A stretch of 64,000 nucleotides of DNA from Staphylococcus americanisciuri (lineage in GTDB: Bacteria; Bacillota; Bacilli; Staphylococcales; Staphylococcaceae). Every line of letters begins with the position of its first letter. Within the stretch, counting starts at the first letter, position 1. The stretch is taken from the NCBI RefSeq assembly GCF_024814435.1, contig NZ_JANUXY010000001.1, positions 124,001-188,000 of the forward strand, in the 5' to 3' direction. The notes under the pieces were generated by a model. It was not told where the DNA came from and searched no databases. It saw only the letters and a list, made by a program, of their open reading frames with translations. This document shows, piece by piece, positions 30,657 through 41,648 of the stretch. Both the position numbers and the translations under genes were made by a program.

Positions 30657-31782
30657 GCAATCACATCCTTTAGAGCATTATTTTGAGTCCTTCGAGCAAG
30701 GTATAGAGCTAAAGGAAAAAGAACAAACAGCACCTCAGTTTTCAGAACAAGATCAACAAAAAATTAATGCATTAGCACAAGAAATTGAGCCATTGAATAA
30801 TGATAGTTTGTTACAATTTGGTTCCAAAGCGCAATCACATTTATCTGGTTTTTCACATCAAATGTTAAACGACATACAATCTAAAGATATTGGTACAATT
30901 GGAGAAACACTTGAGAGTTTAATGAAAAAGCTAAAAGAAGTCGATCCTGAAGACCTATCTCAACAAAACAATTCATTCTTGAAGCGTGTGTTTAAACGTT
31001 CTAAAGCATCGTTACAACAAGTTTTTTCACGCATGCAATCAGTCAGTGCGCAAGTTGATAGAATATCCGTAGAATTGGATAAAAATAAATCAGAACTTTT
31101 AAAGGATGCTCAGTTACTCGATGGTTTGTATCAACAAAATAAAGACTATTACGATGTTCTGAATTTATATATTGCAGCGGCGCAAAATAAGAGAGATCAT
31201 TTAACACAAAACGTCTTACCGGAGCTACGTGATAAGGCGAAACATACAGATAATCAAATGGCTGTTCAAGATGTAGCGGATATGGAGCAGTTCGTTGATC
31301 GACTTGAAAAACGCATTTATGATTTGCAATTATCGCGTCAAATTACGCTGCAATCTGCCCCACAAATTAGAATGATACAAAATATTAATCAAGCGTTGGC
31401 AGAGAAGATTCAAAGTTCAATATTGACGAGCATTCCACTGTGGAAAAACCAAATGGCGATTGCTTTAACTTTAAATCGTCAAAATAAAGCGGCACAGGCT
31501 CAAAAACAAGTGACAGATACTACAAATGAGATTTTAATTCGTAATTCTGAAATGTTAAGACAGAATGCGCGTATGACTGCAGAAGAAAATGAGCGAGGTA
31601 TTGTAGATATTGAAACGCTGAAAACAACACAGGATAATATCATTCATACAATTGAAGAAACACTTCAAATTCAAGCAGATGGTCGTCAAAAACGTCAACA
31701 AGCTGAGCAAGATTTGAAACAACTTGAACAAGATTTACGTGAACGTTTAACAACAGCTAAGAGTCAGCGTGATGGATTCTAG
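30643..31782 (+). CDS. telA: TelA family toxic anion resistance protein
   Basis: This helical, coiled-coil protein of 379 residues contains no membrane segment. Its glutamine-, lysine- and glutamate-rich helices are typical of TelA/KlaA/TerE-associated proteins. Family members are linked to tellurite, nisin and cell-envelope stress tolerance, but the mechanism is not settled. ATG 30643 lies within the end of xpaC, after AAAGGAG; a longer reading from 30625 is less likely. Confidence 0.87.
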   Translation: MKQNKQSHPLEHYFESFEQGIELKEKEQTAPQFSEQDQQKINALAQEIEPLNNDSLLQFGSKAQSHLSGFSHQMLNDIQSKDIGTIGETLESLMKKLKEVDPEDLSQQNNSFLKRVFKRSKASLQQVFSRMQSVSAQVDRISVELDKNKSELLKDAQLLDGLYQQNKDYYDVLNLYIAAAQNKRDHLTQNVLPELRDKAKHTDNQMAVQDVADMEQFVDRLEKRIYDLQLSRQITLQSAPQIRMIQNINQALAEKIQSSILTSIPLWKNQMAIALTLNRQNKAAQAQKQVTDTTNEILIRNSEMLRQNARMTAEENERGIVDIETLKTTQDNIIHTIEETLQIQADGRQKRQQAEQDLKQLEQDLRERLTTAKSQRDGF

Positions 31783-31860
31783 CAACCCAAATAGTTGAGC
31801 TTTTGGCATTAGAGAATGCGTGCTTTTTAGTGACAAAGATAGAAGATGTAATGTAGAATC

Positions 31861-31897
31861 AAAAAAGCCCTATCAGTAAAGATAGAGGCTTTTTTTG
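31861..31897. terminator. Bidirectional terminator between telA and brnQ
   Basis: AAAAAAGCCCTATC (31861-31874) pairs with GATAGAGGCTTTTTT (31881-31895) with one bulge. Confidence 0.88.
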
Positions 31898-31902
31898 GGA
31901 TA

Positions 31903-33249
31903 CTATTCTTTTTCGTAAACAATGATATCTGATGACTTTGCAAAAGCACCAATGATGTATCCGATAATTAATGTAATAACTGCAATTGGGAACCATTCAA
32001 GTGTGTATTCATGGAATGGCAATTGTTCGATGAATGGCATTTTAACCCAACCATTTGCATTCATAACGCTTAAAATAGATTCTATTGAAACAACAAGTAC
32101 TGTAATTTGTTGTGTAATGCGTCTTGTTGGTACAAAACGTGCAATCAAGATTAAGAAAACAGTTGTGATTGCAACAGGATAAATAATTAATAATACAGGA
32201 ACTGATAACTTAATTACTGCGTTTAATCCTAAGTTAGATAATACAAAACTGATCAAAGTGAAAATGATTACGTATGCTTTATATGATAGTTTCGGTAAGA
32301 TACTGTTAAAGTACTCACTTACAGATACGACCAAACCACATGCAGTTGTAAGACATGCAAGTGCAACGATAATACCAAGTAAATATTTACCAAATGCACC
32401 ATAACCTGTTCCTGCAATTGTGATAAGCAAGTATGCACCAATATTTTGATCATTATCAGTTAAGTGTTTCATTGTTGCTTCACTAATAATCATGTGGTTT
32501 CCGATAAAACCTAATGAAATATAGATGAATGCAAGTGCGGCTGCAGCGATCAATCCTGCAATTGCTGTTTGCTTGAAAATATCATTTGCATGTTTGATAC
32601 CAGTTGCTTTAATAGCATTAACAACAATCATTGAAAAGGCAATAGCAGCGATAGCATCCATTGTTAAATACCCTTCTGTAAACCCTTTAGAGAAACCTGA
32701 CAAGTTAGAAGAATAAACAGCAGGATCAGCTGTAGTATTTGGATTACCACCAAAGTCGATAAATCCTTTCACAATCATTGCAAGAATTGTAATCAACAAT
32801 AACGGTGTTAAAATTGCACCAATGCGGTCTACAATCTTACCAGGATTAAAGCATAGGTATAAAACAATTAAAAAGTAAACCACTGAGAAAACAAATAACC
32901 AAATCGGGCTACTAGAATGAATGATTGGTGTCACTGTCATCTCAAAAGATGTTGATGCTGTACGAGGAATTGCAAACAATGGTCCAATTGTTAAATAGAT
33001 TGCTACCAAGAAGATGACTGAAAATACTGGGTGAATCTTGTTAACAGCACCAATATAGCCCTGCTTATCAAGTGCACCTACAACGACACCTAACAGCGGT
33101 AAACCTATACCAGTAATAACAAAGGCTATAACTGCTGGCCAGAAGTATTGACCACTCGATAGACCTAAGTTAGGCGGGAAAATCAAGTTACCTGCTCCAA
33201 AGAAAATAGCAAATAACATAAAACCAATAAATAAAGTATTCTTGTTCAT
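31903..33249 (-). CDS. brnQ: Branched-chain amino acid:cation symporter BrnQ
   Basis: This LIVCS-family symporter takes up leucine, isoleucine and valine with Na+ or H+. The 448-residue protein has twelve predicted membrane helices and the family signature [14 protein letters not shown] near the N terminus. Staphylococci carry several brnQ paralogues; this one occupies the odhA/telA neighbourhood. ATG 33249 follows AGGAG. It is a single gene; its promoter and any CodY site were not resolved. Confidence 0.92.
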   Translation of the reverse strand: MNKNTLFIGFMLFAIFFGAGNLIFPPNLGLSSGQYFWPAVIAFVITGIGLPLLGVVVGALDKQGYIGAVNKIHPVFSVIFLVAIYLTIGPLFAIPRTASTSFEMTVTPIIHSSSPIWLFVFSVVYFLIVLYLCFNPGKIVDRIGAILTPLLLITILAMIVKGFIDFGGNPNTTADPAVYSSNLSGFSKGFTEGYLTMDAIAAIAFSMIVVNAIKATGIKHANDIFKQTAIAGLIAAAALAFIYISLGFIGNHMIISEATMKHLTDNDQNIGAYLLITIAGTGYGAFGKYLLGIIVALACLTTACGLVVSVSEYFNSILPKLSYKAYVIIFTLISFVLSNLGLNAVIKLSVPVLLIIYPVAITTVFLILIARFVPTRRITQQITVLVVSIESILSVMNANGWVKMPFIEQLPFHEYTLEWFPIAVITLIIGYIIGAFAKSSDIIVYEKE

Positions 33250-33367
33250 TTTACTTACTCCTAAACCTTCATTTTTAAATTATGCCTCATTTTATCACAA
33301 TAAATTTCTTTCGTCTATTAGATTTCTGAAAATTTCTAAAATCATTTTATATTGCTAGAAAGTTTTA

Positions 33368-33430
33368 AAGGAGCAAAAACACAAATCATGTATCGCTTCA
33401 TTATGATTGATGTTTTACTCCTTTTTTTAT
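33368..33430. terminator. Hairpin between brnQ start and the VWA gene end
   Basis: The left arm 33368-33389 (AAAGGAGCAAAAACAC...) pairs with 33402-33425 (...TGTTTTACTCCTTT) with bulges. T-rich flanks are present. It probably terminates the VWA/MoxR operon on the minus strand. Confidence 0.65.
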
Positions 33431-33438
33431 GTCTGGTT

Positions 33439-35328
33439 TTAAAAAGACTTTAATAATAATTTTTTCAATAATGGTGATAATTGGCTTGGTAAATGTTCAA
33501 CACCTTCTACAAAAATAGCAAATGATCCGTAAATATTATGAATCGTTTGTTCAATTGCTTCGGTAATAGGTTCTTGACTTAAGAAAACATTGAACACTTC
33601 TATTCCGAGTTTGCGAGACATTTCAACAGCTTCATAAGTGTCTAAAATACCTTCTTGTGCATAATTGAAAGCAGAAGGTTCACCATCTGAAAAAACAATC
33701 AAGAATTTTTGTTTTTCTGCTCGTGTTAAGAGGCGTTCGCTTGCCACACGAATCGCAACACCATCTCGGTTGTCATCTTGTGGTGTAAGTGACATAATAC
33801 GAGGGGCTTCCGCTTGGTAAATGGATTGATGATAATTGATGATTTCGTCAATGATATTTGGTTGATCACCTTCATCAGAATCAAAAGCATCTTCGTTAAA
33901 TGCAAGGATTTCATGTCGGACATTTAGTGCTTTTAGTGTCTCATGGAATAACACAACCCCTTTAATTGTTTCGTCCATTTTGTCATGCATACTTGCTGAT
34001 GCATCAATTAACAAAGTGAATGTTGCATCAAATGTCTGACTTTGATCTGCTTTCTTATAAAATAATTTATATTGATCGTCAATAAACCAATTGACTAAAT
34101 TACGTTGCAAACGCCCTTTTGTAAGATTCGTGCGCATATCTTGAAATTCATGCTCAATCGTTTTTTTGATGATTTGAATTAAGTCTTTAATCTCATATTG
34201 AACATCTGTTTGAACTTGACGGTATGCCTCAACATATTCTGGTAGGATTGATGGTATGTTCCACTTGATGCGTACATTAGCATTGATGCCTGTTAAGCCT
34301 AACAAGTTATGTGAAGAATTTTGATTGCCACCTTCTTCATTTTCTAATGTGTCTTGTGAGCCCTTTCCTTTTTTAGAGAGCATATCTGTCATATCATCTG
34401 AACTATCACCTTCACGCGCTGTATCATTGTCACTTAGTGCTTCACTGCTCTCACCTTCATGTAGTTCAGTTTCTAAATATGCACCACCTGCTGTTTCAGC
34501 ATCAGCAGATTTACTATCGATTTCTTCTGTTTCAACATCGTCTTTCTCATCCGTCTGTCCATCTGTTTGTGCGGCATCCATACGTTTTATATCATCCAAT
34601 GTCATATCACTCAAAGACTCATATACATGGCGTGGGATATGATAATATTCGTTCAACATATCATCTTTTAACCAATTGTCTACTTGGAACATAATGCGTT
34701 GTGCCAAATACATAGCTTCTTCACTCGTACGAATATTAAAAATGTCTGGTAGATATTGATACATCATTTCTAAGACAGAATCAATTTCAGGATGAATTTT
34801 CGGCACTTCAAAAAAGTTTTCCGTTAAAAATGAACGCTCTAAATTTAGAAAGAATAGGTCTGTATACACTGTTTTGGTACGGTAAAAATTAATTTGTGTT
34901 TCACAATATTGCAAGCGCATTTGACGACGAACGTTAATAAGCTTTGCTGTTTGTGGCCGTTCATTGACGATAAGATTTAAAACTCTCATCTCTTCAATTA
35001 ATTTAAATAATTGGCGATATAACTTGGGATGGCGAAAACTTTCTTCATTCGAAATGACTTCGTTAACAATTGCTGGTGACATGTTGAAATAGCTATAAGT
35101 CGCTAACAAAATATCCGTCTTTAAACCAGTATGCTCAATATTCTCAGGGCGATGCGACCAAAATGAACTACAGATGACTTCATTATTAATCGCATCATAG
35201 TATGGGAATTTATGGATTTTTACTTGCGTTTCTGCATTTTTTAATAGTAATCGTGCAAGGTCTTGTAACATCATGACTTTCATTGCATCGAGTTGTTCAT
35301 CGTTAAATAGGATAAAGCGATCGCTCAT
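33439..35328 (-). CDS. VWA domain protein (NorD/CobT-like), partner of the MoxR ATPase
   Basis: This 629-residue protein has a helical N-terminal half, a central acidic low-complexity stretch rich in Asp, Glu and Ser (about residues 235-335), and a C-terminal von Willebrand factor A domain. The VWA domain carries the MIDAS motif DASASM, with FSDGEPSAF downstream. Such proteins pair with MoxR-type AAA+ ATPases to insert metals or remodel target proteins. The partner gene lies 13 bases upstream in the same operon. No nitric-oxide reductase or cobalamin genes are nearby, so the target is unknown. Confidence 0.86.
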   Translation of the reverse strand: MSDRFILFNDEQLDAMKVMMLQDLARLLLKNAETQVKIHKFPYYDAINNEVICSSFWSHRPENIEHTGLKTDILLATYSYFNMSPAIVNEVISNEESFRHPKLYRQLFKLIEEMRVLNLIVNERPQTAKLINVRRQMRLQYCETQINFYRTKTVYTDLFFLNLERSFLTENFFEVPKIHPEIDSVLEMMYQYLPDIFNIRTSEEAMYLAQRIMFQVDNWLKDDMLNEYYHIPRHVYESLSDMTLDDIKRMDAAQTDGQTDEKDDVETEEIDSKSADAETAGGAYLETELHEGESSEALSDNDTAREGDSSDDMTDMLSKKGKGSQDTLENEEGGNQNSSHNLLGLTGINANVRIKWNIPSILPEYVEAYRQVQTDVQYEIKDLIQIIKKTIEHEFQDMRTNLTKGRLQRNLVNWFIDDQYKLFYKKADQSQTFDATFTLLIDASASMHDKMDETIKGVVLFHETLKALNVRHEILAFNEDAFDSDEGDQPNIIDEIINYHQSIYQAEAPRIMSLTPQDDNRDGVAIRVASERLLTRAEKQKFLIVFSDGEPSAFNYAQEGILDTYEAVEMSRKLGIEVFNVFLSQEPITEAIEQTIHNIYGSFAIFVEGVEHLPSQLSPLLKKLLLKSF

Positions 35329-35341
35329 TTGGTATCACCCT

Positions 35342-36139
35342 CTAAAAATTCAGTTCTACAGCATTTTTGACAGCATGTTGTTCACGTTCATCTTCCAATT
35401 TATCAATAATTGTACGTTGAATGGCACGTTCGATGGGCATTACAGTTGCAAGATCACTCATATCAATCAATGCTCGAATACTTGCAGCTTCTTCCGATAA
35501 TTGTCCTTGTTGTGTCATTGTACGCAAGTCTTCGTTAAATTTAATAATTTGATCGATTAACGTATCATCTTGTAACAAGCTTTGTGATTTGATAACTTCA
35601 TGTAATGTATCACCATCAATATATGCGACATTAATAACGACAAAGCGGTTTTTTAATGCTTCGTTCATCGGTAACGTACCGACATAACCTTCATTAATTG
35701 CAGCAATAACCTTGAAACCAGGTGCTGCTTTAATGACTTCTCCTGTAAATGGGTTGGTAAGTTGGCGACGATAATCAAGTACGCCGTTTAAAATAGGCAA
35801 TGTTTCAGGTTTCGCCATATTAATTTCATCGATATATAAAATATGCCCTTCTCGCATCGCTTTAATAACTGGCCCATCAATAAATACAATTTCTTGATGT
35901 CCTTCGTCTGATGTTTTAATTGTTTTGAAGCCAAGCAAACTTTCGGCATCTAAATCGACGGAACAGTTGATTTGGTGCATTGGAATATTGGTTGTTTCGC
36001 TTAAAGTTTCTGCAAGTCGTGTTTTACCTGAACCGGTTGGCCCTTTAAGTAAAATATTTTTGTTTAAGCTAAATAATTTCTCAGCATCACCAAATACATT
36101 TTTATCTGAATTGATGTAGCCTGTGTTACGTTGTGTCAT
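35342..36139 (-). CDS. MoxR-type AAA+ ATPase
   Basis: This 265-residue AAA+ ATPase has Walker [10 protein letters not shown] (about 35-43), Walker [11 protein letters not shown] and the sensor segment [10 protein letters not shown]. It belongs to the NorQ/CbbQ-like clade of MoxR ATPases. It forms an operon with the VWA protein just downstream and should act with it as a chaperone or metal-insertion machine. The natural substrate cannot be deduced here. Confidence 0.88.
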   Translation of the reverse strand: MTQRNTGYINSDKNVFGDAEKLFSLNKNILLKGPTGSGKTRLAETLSETTNIPMHQINCSVDLDAESLLGFKTIKTSDEGHQEIVFIDGPVIKAMREGHILYIDEINMAKPETLPILNGVLDYRRQLTNPFTGEVIKAAPGFKVIAAINEGYVGTLPMNEALKNRFVVINVAYIDGDTLHEVIKSQSLLQDDTLIDQIIKFNEDLRTMTQQGQLSEEAASIRALIDMSDLATVMPIERAIQRTIIDKLEDEREQHAVKNAVELNF

Positions 36140-36227
36140 GATTTTATCACCTTTTCACCTTTCTATAGTCAATATGCTTTCTCTTTGTATAGGGGATGAC
36201 TATTTAATATCTGTAAAAATACATAAG

Positions 36228-36264
36228 AAAAAAGCAGATGGCAACTCAGGTCATCGCTTTTTTC
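36228..36264 (-). terminator. Terminator of the DUF6501 gene
   Basis: GAAAAAAGCAGATG (36228-36241) pairs with CATCGCTTTTTTC (36252-36264) with one bulged base. In the minus direction it ends in TTTTTTC. Confidence 0.7.
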
Positions 36265-36285
36265 ATTGTACTTCAATTGTTCATC

Positions 36286-36489
36286 TTATACTTCTTCAAA
36301 ATATGTTTTGTAGTAGCCACCAACATGTCCAGAGTTATCAATGATTTGGTAGTATTCTTCAGTTTCATTGACCACGTCATATGTTTTGCCGATTGTTAAC
36401 ATATCACTTACTGTAAACTTTTTGGCGTCAGTATGAACCACTTTGACTTGTTTAAGCGGCTCATTATCTTTCCAATTTTCGTGTAGCAT
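36286..36489 (-). CDS. DUF6501 family protein
   Basis: This 67-residue soluble protein (MLHENWKDNEPLKQVKV...) has an SH3-like beta pattern. The conserved YQIIDNSGHVGGYYKTYF segment resembles DUF6501 proteins of Staphylococcus and Bacillus. ATG 36489 is chosen because AAGAGGTG ends eight bases upstream. A GTG at 36498 would overlap that site. Function is unknown. Confidence 0.75.
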   Translation of the reverse strand: MLHENWKDNEPLKQVKVVHTDAKKFTVSDMLTIGKTYDVVNETEEYYQIIDNSGHVGGYYKTYFEEV

Positions 36490-36646
36490 TTCAGTCACCT
36501 CTTAATTACTCAATCCTAATACATTATGGAATAAATCAATAACTTTGTCTATCATCTGAGCTTTGAAAGTTATTACTGTTTTTCTTGTTCATAAGTTATA
36601 TTATAGCGAACTTAAAATCAAAAGTTGCTATTAATGCTTGTAATTA

Positions 36647-36886
36647 TTAGAAAAAGATTCCAAATAAAATAAAAATAATACCTGCATAAAAATAAAAGTT
36701 ACGCTGTTTACGTTCTTGTAAAACATCGAAGCCGTATAGAATGATTAAGCCTAGACCAATCGTTTGAAAGACGGGCCAATAATCAGTTAAGCCAAATAGA
36801 CTTGTCAAAATAAAAATAAAGTTAATCAAAATAATTAATACACCGAGTGATAATATAGGAACAAGTAAGTTCTTATTAATTTGCAT
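36647..36886 (-). CDS. Small membrane protein of unknown function (79 residues)
   Basis: Three hydrophobic segments are visible (about residues 7-30, 36-52 and 63-79), with a short charged loop ERKQRN between the second and third. ATG 36886 is preceded by TAGGAG on the minus strand. I do not recognise a family. It lies between the DUF6501 gene and the odhAB operon, with no shared transcript evident. Confidence 0.65.
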   Translation of the reverse strand: MQINKNLLVPILSLGVLIILINFIFILTSLFGLTDYWPVFQTIGLGLIILYGFDVLQERKQRNFYFYAGIIFILFGIFF

Positions 36887-37280
36887 ATCTCTGTAATCTC
36901 CTATTATGGGTTAATACAAGCGTAACATATATAAGATGCGTGAAAAAGACTATGTCCGTAAAAAGGCTTTACATCTTTTATGGTGAGGTGTCATGCTTAA
37001 CCTTTTGCCTTTCAAGTATATAAAAAGCGCACAATTACTATGGACTGTACGCTAAATGAAGACAGCTATTTCAACTTAATTGTGGGGACATTAACAGAAA
37101 ATGCTATTCAAAGTAAGAAAATGTTGTAAAAGACAGTAGCCGACTGGCGTGAAAATATGATTTTCTAAGTTTTTTTCACCCATAATTAGCCTTGGCGGGG
37201 TGTAACAACGGAATTTTTTTAGAAAAATGAGGTTCTTGTTCCACTCTCTATTTTTCCACACAAAAGTTGAACAGTCGTAA
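36887..37280. other. Gene-free region carrying a dispersed repeat
   Basis: There is no credible gene. The right half is repeat copy 3, described separately. The left half contains short inverted repeats and no recognised RNA. Confidence 0.55.
37081..37248 (+). repeat. Dispersed intergenic repeat, copy 3
   Basis: It starts TGTGGGGACATTAACAGAAAA and includes GACTGGCGTGAAAATA, as in copy 2 (24477). Its second half (37181-37248) is the reverse complement of a close relative of copy 1 (9359), sharing the CCTTGGCGGGGTGTAACAACG region and ending at GTTCCACTCTC. Confidence 0.7.
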
Positions 37281-37311
37281 AAAATGGAGAGCCTTTATAA
37301 TAGGCTCCCCA
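37276..37311 (-). terminator. Terminator of the odhA-odhB operon
   Basis: In the minus direction GGGGAGCC (37303-37310) pairs with GGCTCTCC (37286-37293), then ATTTTTT. Confidence 0.85.
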
Positions 37312-37328
37312 GATATATGAGTGATCAA

Positions 37329-38555
37329 TTAAGACTCAAGTAATAAATCTTCAGGATTTTCAATGAGTTCTTTAATCGTTTTTAAGAATCCAACTGCTTC
37401 TTTTCCATCAATGATGCGATGGTCATAGCTTAATGCTAAGTACATCATTGGACGGTTTTCAATGGTATCTTTATCAATTGCGATTGGTCGCGTCATGATT
37501 GAGTGCATTCCTAAGATAGCAGCTTGGTTTCCATTGATGATTGGTGTTGACATCATTGAACCGAAGATACCTCCGTTAGTGATTGTGAATGAACCATTAA
37601 TCATGTCATCTAATGAAAGTTTGTTATCGCGCGCTTTTGCTGCTAAGTTAGCAATTTCTGCTTCAATTTCAGCGAAGTTTTTCTTATCGCAGTCACGAAC
37701 ATTTGGTACTAACAAGCCACCAGGTGTCGATACTGCAACACCGATATCATAGAATTGTTTTGTAACCATGTATTCGCCATCAATTTCAGCGTTGACTTCT
37801 GGATATTTTTTCAATGCCGCAACAGCAGCTTTTGTGAAAAATGACATGAAGCCAAGTTTTGTACCATTATGGTCTTCCATGAACTTATCTTTTTTACGTT
37901 TACGAAGTTCCATCACATTTGTCATATCTACTTCATTGAAAGTAGTTAGCATGGCAGTGTTGTTACTAACTTCTAATAATTTGCGCGCAGCTGTTTGTTT
38001 TCTGCGGTTCATTTTTTCACGAATTACTGGTTTTGATGGATTTTGTGGTGCAGCAGGTACGGCTGGTTTGTCGGCTTTTGTTTCAGCAGGCTTTGCAGCC
38101 GGTTGTGTACCACGTTCAACATCTTCTTTGCGTACGATGTCTCCTGCTTTTGCGCTTACTTCTGTTAAATCAATACCTTTTTCACGTGCCGCGCGACGTG
38201 CAGAAGGTGTTGCGTTTACGCGCTCATTTGAAGTTGTTGTATCTTTTGCCGGTTGTTGTTGTGCTGTAGTTTCCTCTTTCGCAGCAGGCTTGTCTTTTGA
38301 TGCTTCGGCAGGTTTTGCAGCACCTTCACCGACGATTGCAATTGCTTGTCCCACTTCTACAGTATCTCCAGCTTCGGCAAGTAATTCTTGAATTGTTCCT
38401 GCTTCTTCAGATACCACTTCCACGTTTACCTTATCTGTTTCAAGCTCTAATAATGCTTCACCTTTTTCAACTGAGTCCCCTACTTGTTTCAACCACTCTG
38501 CAATGGTACCTTCTGTAATAGATTCTGCTAATTCTGGAACTTTTACCTCTGCCAT
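37329..38555 (-). CDS. odhB: Dihydrolipoamide succinyltransferase (E2 of 2-oxoglutarate dehydrogenase)
   Basis: This is the core enzyme that transfers succinyl from lipoyl-E2 to CoA in the citric acid cycle. The 408-residue protein has an N-terminal lipoyl domain with the lipoylated lysine in ETDKVNVEV (about residue 42). An Ala/Pro/Lys-rich linker and the E1/E3 binding motif [15 protein letters not shown] (about 116-130) follow. The C-terminal catalytic domain carries [17 protein letters not shown]. It lies 13 bases downstream of odhA. The E3 gene is not present in the window. Confidence 0.96.
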   Translation of the reverse strand: MAEVKVPELAESITEGTIAEWLKQVGDSVEKGEALLELETDKVNVEVVSEEAGTIQELLAEAGDTVEVGQAIAIVGEGAAKPAEASKDKPAAKEETTAQQQPAKDTTTSNERVNATPSARRAAREKGIDLTEVSAKAGDIVRKEDVERGTQPAAKPAETKADKPAVPAAPQNPSKPVIREKMNRRKQTAARKLLEVSNNTAMLTTFNEVDMTNVMELRKRKKDKFMEDHNGTKLGFMSFFTKAAVAALKKYPEVNAEIDGEYMVTKQFYDIGVAVSTPGGLLVPNVRDCDKKNFAEIEAEIANLAAKARDNKLSLDDMINGSFTITNGGIFGSMMSTPIINGNQAAILGMHSIMTRPIAIDKDTIENRPMMYLALSYDHRIIDGKEAVGFLKTIKELIENPEDLLLES

Positions 38556-38568
38556 TTTAATATGCCCC

Positions 38569-41358
38569 CTAGATATTTAAGCTGTTTTCAATGATTTTAT
38601 TTTGAACAATTTTGTGAATTTCTCCGTCGCCTTCTGATGGCGCTGCACGATGTGGTCTACCTTCATACTCAAGTTTATATTGCTCTCCAACAATGCGTGT
38701 GAGTTGTGGGTAAACGAAATGCCATGCCCCTTGGTTTTGAGGCTCTTCTTGAACCCATGTAACTGTTTTTAGATTTGGTAATGTTTCTAAAAACTCAAGG
38801 ATTTCTTTTTCAGGGAATGGATACAACCTTTCAACCGCAACGAGTGCAATTGCTTCGTTTGGTTCTTTTGCTAGACGTTCCTTGAGATCCACGAGCATTT
38901 TACCTGAAGCAAGGATTACTTTAGTTACTGTTTCAGGATTATGTGTACCAACTAAAATTGGTTCAAATCCCCCTGATGTAAACTTATCAATTGGTTGCGC
39001 AACTGTTTTATTACGCAATAAACCTTTTGGTGACATAAGTACAAGTGGTCTCATTGCCTCTGTTCCTAAACTTGCTGCTTGTGCACGCAATAAATGGAAA
39101 TAGTTACTTGAGCTCGATAAGTTACAAATTGTCATATTGTTCTCAGCAGCGAGTTGTAAAAAGCGTTCAAGTCGTGCTGATGAATGTTCAGGACCTTGAC
39201 CTTCAAATGAATGTGGCAACATGAAAGTTAAGCCAGAGCGTTCCCCCCATTTAGCATTACTTGAAAATACAAAGTTATCAAAGTACATTTGCGCCATATT
39301 TGCAAAGTCACCAAACTGTGCTTCCCAAATATTAAATGATGATGGATTTTCAACATTATAACCATATTCAAAGCCAACCACTGCAGATTCTGAAAGTGGT
39401 GAGTTGTGAATATAGAATGATGCTTTTTGATTAGGTACATGTTGTAATGGGATATGCACTTTATCACTATTTTGATCGTGCAAGACAGCATGGCGATGAC
39501 TGAATGTTCCGCGCTCACAGTCTTGACCTGTCATGCGGATAGGCGTACCTTCTTGCATAACTGATGCGAATGCTAGTTGTTCTGCGTGTGCCCAGTCAAC
39601 TAAGCCCTCTTCTTTTTCAAATGGTTGACGTCTTTGCTCTAAAATGCGTTGTAGCTTATTGAAAATATTAAAGTCTTCAGGATAAGTGAGCATTGCGTCA
39701 TTGATTTCTTTTAGTCTGTCAAATGATAGCTCAGATTCGTTACTTGCAATTGGATTTGAAATATTGTCTGGGCGCACCATATCTGCATTATCGTTTTTAT
39801 TTGTTTTATCAATTTTGTCATGTGCTTGACGCATTTCTTTTTGAACATCATCCATAACGGCTTGCATGTCGGCTTCACTTAGGATACCAGCATCAACTAA
39901 TTTTTTTCCGTAAATGACTTCAACTGTATCATGTTTCTTAATATTTTTATATGGTAGTGGGTTGGTCAACATAGGTTCATCCATTTCGTTATGACCGAAA
40001 CGACGATAACCCACTATATCAATAACAACATCTTTATTAAAGGCTTTTCTGAACTCCATCGCAATGTCGATTGCTTCTATTGTTGCTTCAACATCATCTG
40101 CATTTACATGCATAATCGGAACATCGTAGCCTTTAGCGACATCTGTTGCATATGTTGTTGAACGGGCATCGGTTGGTTCAGTTGTAAAGCCAATGCGGTT
40201 GTTTGTAATTAAATGAATCGTACCACCTGTACTATAACCTTCTAAGCTACCCAAGTTCATTGTTTCAAAGTTGACACCTTGACCTGGGTATGCGGCATCT
40301 CCGTGAACAATAATAGGAAGTGCACGATTGAAGTCAGTATCAAGTTGTCCAGATTGTGCAACGAAGTCTTGAGCTGCTCTTGTACGGCCTGTAACAACTG
40401 GTGCAACAATTTCAAGGTGGCTTGGGTTGTTTGCTAATGTGATACGTTGTTCAATGCCATGTGATTGAATCGTTTTCACACCACCAAGGTGATATTTTAC
40501 GTCACTTGTCCAGCCGGCTGTAAGTTTTAAGCTACCGTCTTCAGGTAAGAAAGACATAGGATCAGTATGCATGAACTCAGAAAGCATCATTTCATATGGT
40601 TTTTTCAAAATATGCGTGAGTACATTTAAACGTCCACGGTGTGCCATACCGATTTGAATGTTTGAAATCTCATTTTCAGCCGCACGTTTAATAATTTGTG
40701 CAATCATAGGTACCAGGGCATCTACCCCTTCAATTGAGAATCGTTTAGCACCTACAAAGTTTTTATGAAGGTACTTTTCAAAGCCTTCAACCTTCGCAAG
40801 TTGTTTGAAAAGATCAATCTTTTCATTGTTATTCAAGGCTGCTTTATACGGTGTTTCAATTCTGCGTTTTAACCATACACGTTCCTTCGTATTATTAATA
40901 TGCGTATATTCGAATGCAATGGATCCTTTGTATCGTTCTTCCATGCGCTGAATTGCTTCGTAGGCATTGTCGTAAATATCTTTAAAATGATCCGATACAA
41001 TCTCCGAAGATATATTTTCGAGCGTTTGACGGTCTAAGTTAAAGTCTTCAATACTTAATTTTGGAACGTTGGTACGCTCAGGTCTATTTACTGGATAGAT
41101 GTCTGCCAGCAAATGTCCATATTGTCGAATATTATCAATCAAGCGCATAACACGTTTAATCGTGCTATCCCCCGAGCTTGATTGTCTTGATGTGTTTGAA
41201 CATGGTGTATTGTCATTTTTAATTGTACCGAAAAGCACTTGTAAATCATCAGATACTGAGCTAGGATCTTCTAAAAATTGATCATAGAGTTCTAACATAA
41301 GTCCTAAATTAGCCCCGAAATTTACAGGTGCTTCACTCACCTGTTTATCGTTCTTCAT
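38569..41358 (-). CDS. odhA: 2-oxoglutarate dehydrogenase E1 component
   Basis: This thiamine-diphosphate enzyme decarboxylates 2-oxoglutarate and passes the succinyl group to OdhB. The 929-residue protein is close in length to the S. aureus enzyme (932). Recognisable parts are [25 protein letters not shown], the ThDP-related HVNADDVEA and [13 protein letters not shown] segments, and a transketolase-like C-terminal half ([22 protein letters not shown]). The start ATG 41358 follows GGAGGGTGG. It is first in the odhA-odhB operon. Confidence 0.96.
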   Translation of the reverse strand: MKNDKQVSEAPVNFGANLGLMLELYDQFLEDPSSVSDDLQVLFGTIKNDNTPCSNTSRQSSSGDSTIKRVMRLIDNIRQYGHLLADIYPVNRPERTNVPKLSIEDFNLDRQTLENISSEIVSDHFKDIYDNAYEAIQRMEERYKGSIAFEYTHINNTKERVWLKRRIETPYKAALNNNEKIDLFKQLAKVEGFEKYLHKNFVGAKRFSIEGVDALVPMIAQIIKRAAENEISNIQIGMAHRGRLNVLTHILKKPYEMMLSEFMHTDPMSFLPEDGSLKLTAGWTSDVKYHLGGVKTIQSHGIEQRITLANNPSHLEIVAPVVTGRTRAAQDFVAQSGQLDTDFNRALPIIVHGDAAYPGQGVNFETMNLGSLEGYSTGGTIHLITNNRIGFTTEPTDARSTTYATDVAKGYDVPIMHVNADDVEATIEAIDIAMEFRKAFNKDVVIDIVGYRRFGHNEMDEPMLTNPLPYKNIKKHDTVEVIYGKKLVDAGILSEADMQAVMDDVQKEMRQAHDKIDKTNKNDNADMVRPDNISNPIASNESELSFDRLKEINDAMLTYPEDFNIFNKLQRILEQRRQPFEKEEGLVDWAHAEQLAFASVMQEGTPIRMTGQDCERGTFSHRHAVLHDQNSDKVHIPLQHVPNQKASFYIHNSPLSESAVVGFEYGYNVENPSSFNIWEAQFGDFANMAQMYFDNFVFSSNAKWGERSGLTFMLPHSFEGQGPEHSSARLERFLQLAAENNMTICNLSSSSNYFHLLRAQAASLGTEAMRPLVLMSPKGLLRNKTVAQPIDKFTSGGFEPILVGTHNPETVTKVILASGKMLVDLKERLAKEPNEAIALVAVERLYPFPEKEILEFLETLPNLKTVTWVQEEPQNQGAWHFVYPQLTRIVGEQYKLEYEGRPHRAAPSEGDGEIHKIVQNKIIENSLNI

Positions 41359-41575
41359 AATCCACCCTCCACTGAAAGAATAAAACGCTTACAAGTAAAT
41401 GATAGCATTAAATTGTGAACATTTAAAGGCAAAAAACTAGGATATTTTAACTTAATTTAGGCAGATTAATGTAGGGGAGAAAAATTCAAAATTATACAAT
41501 AGATTTGTTGATGTATTTAATGTAAGACCATCAATTACTTAAATTAATAGTGGGTGAAATGAAGTAGAAGGAAGT

Positions 41576-41622
41576 AGCTGACTGCTGGCATAAAGAATGC
41601 TTTTATACTAGCAGTCAGCTGT
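41576..41622. terminator. Terminator downstream of arlS
   Basis: AGCTGACTGCT (41576-41586) and AGCAGTCAGCT (41610-41620) form a perfect 11-bp stem, extended inside by ATAAA/TTTAT. It lies about 30 bases from the arlS stop and part of it resembles the dispersed repeat. Confidence 0.7.
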
Positions 41623-41648
41623 GTTAGTTGTCTCTGTATGGCTGTTGT

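Noticed and set aside
34325..34642. Serine-rich plus-strand ORF opposite the VWA gene
   Set aside because: It is the complement of the acidic, low-complexity linker of the real minus-strand gene and has no ribosome-binding site.
37768..38391. Long plus-strand ORF (207 codons) opposite odhB
   Set aside because: It is antisense to a well-conserved E2 gene; its composition mirrors the lipoyl linker, and no start signals are present.
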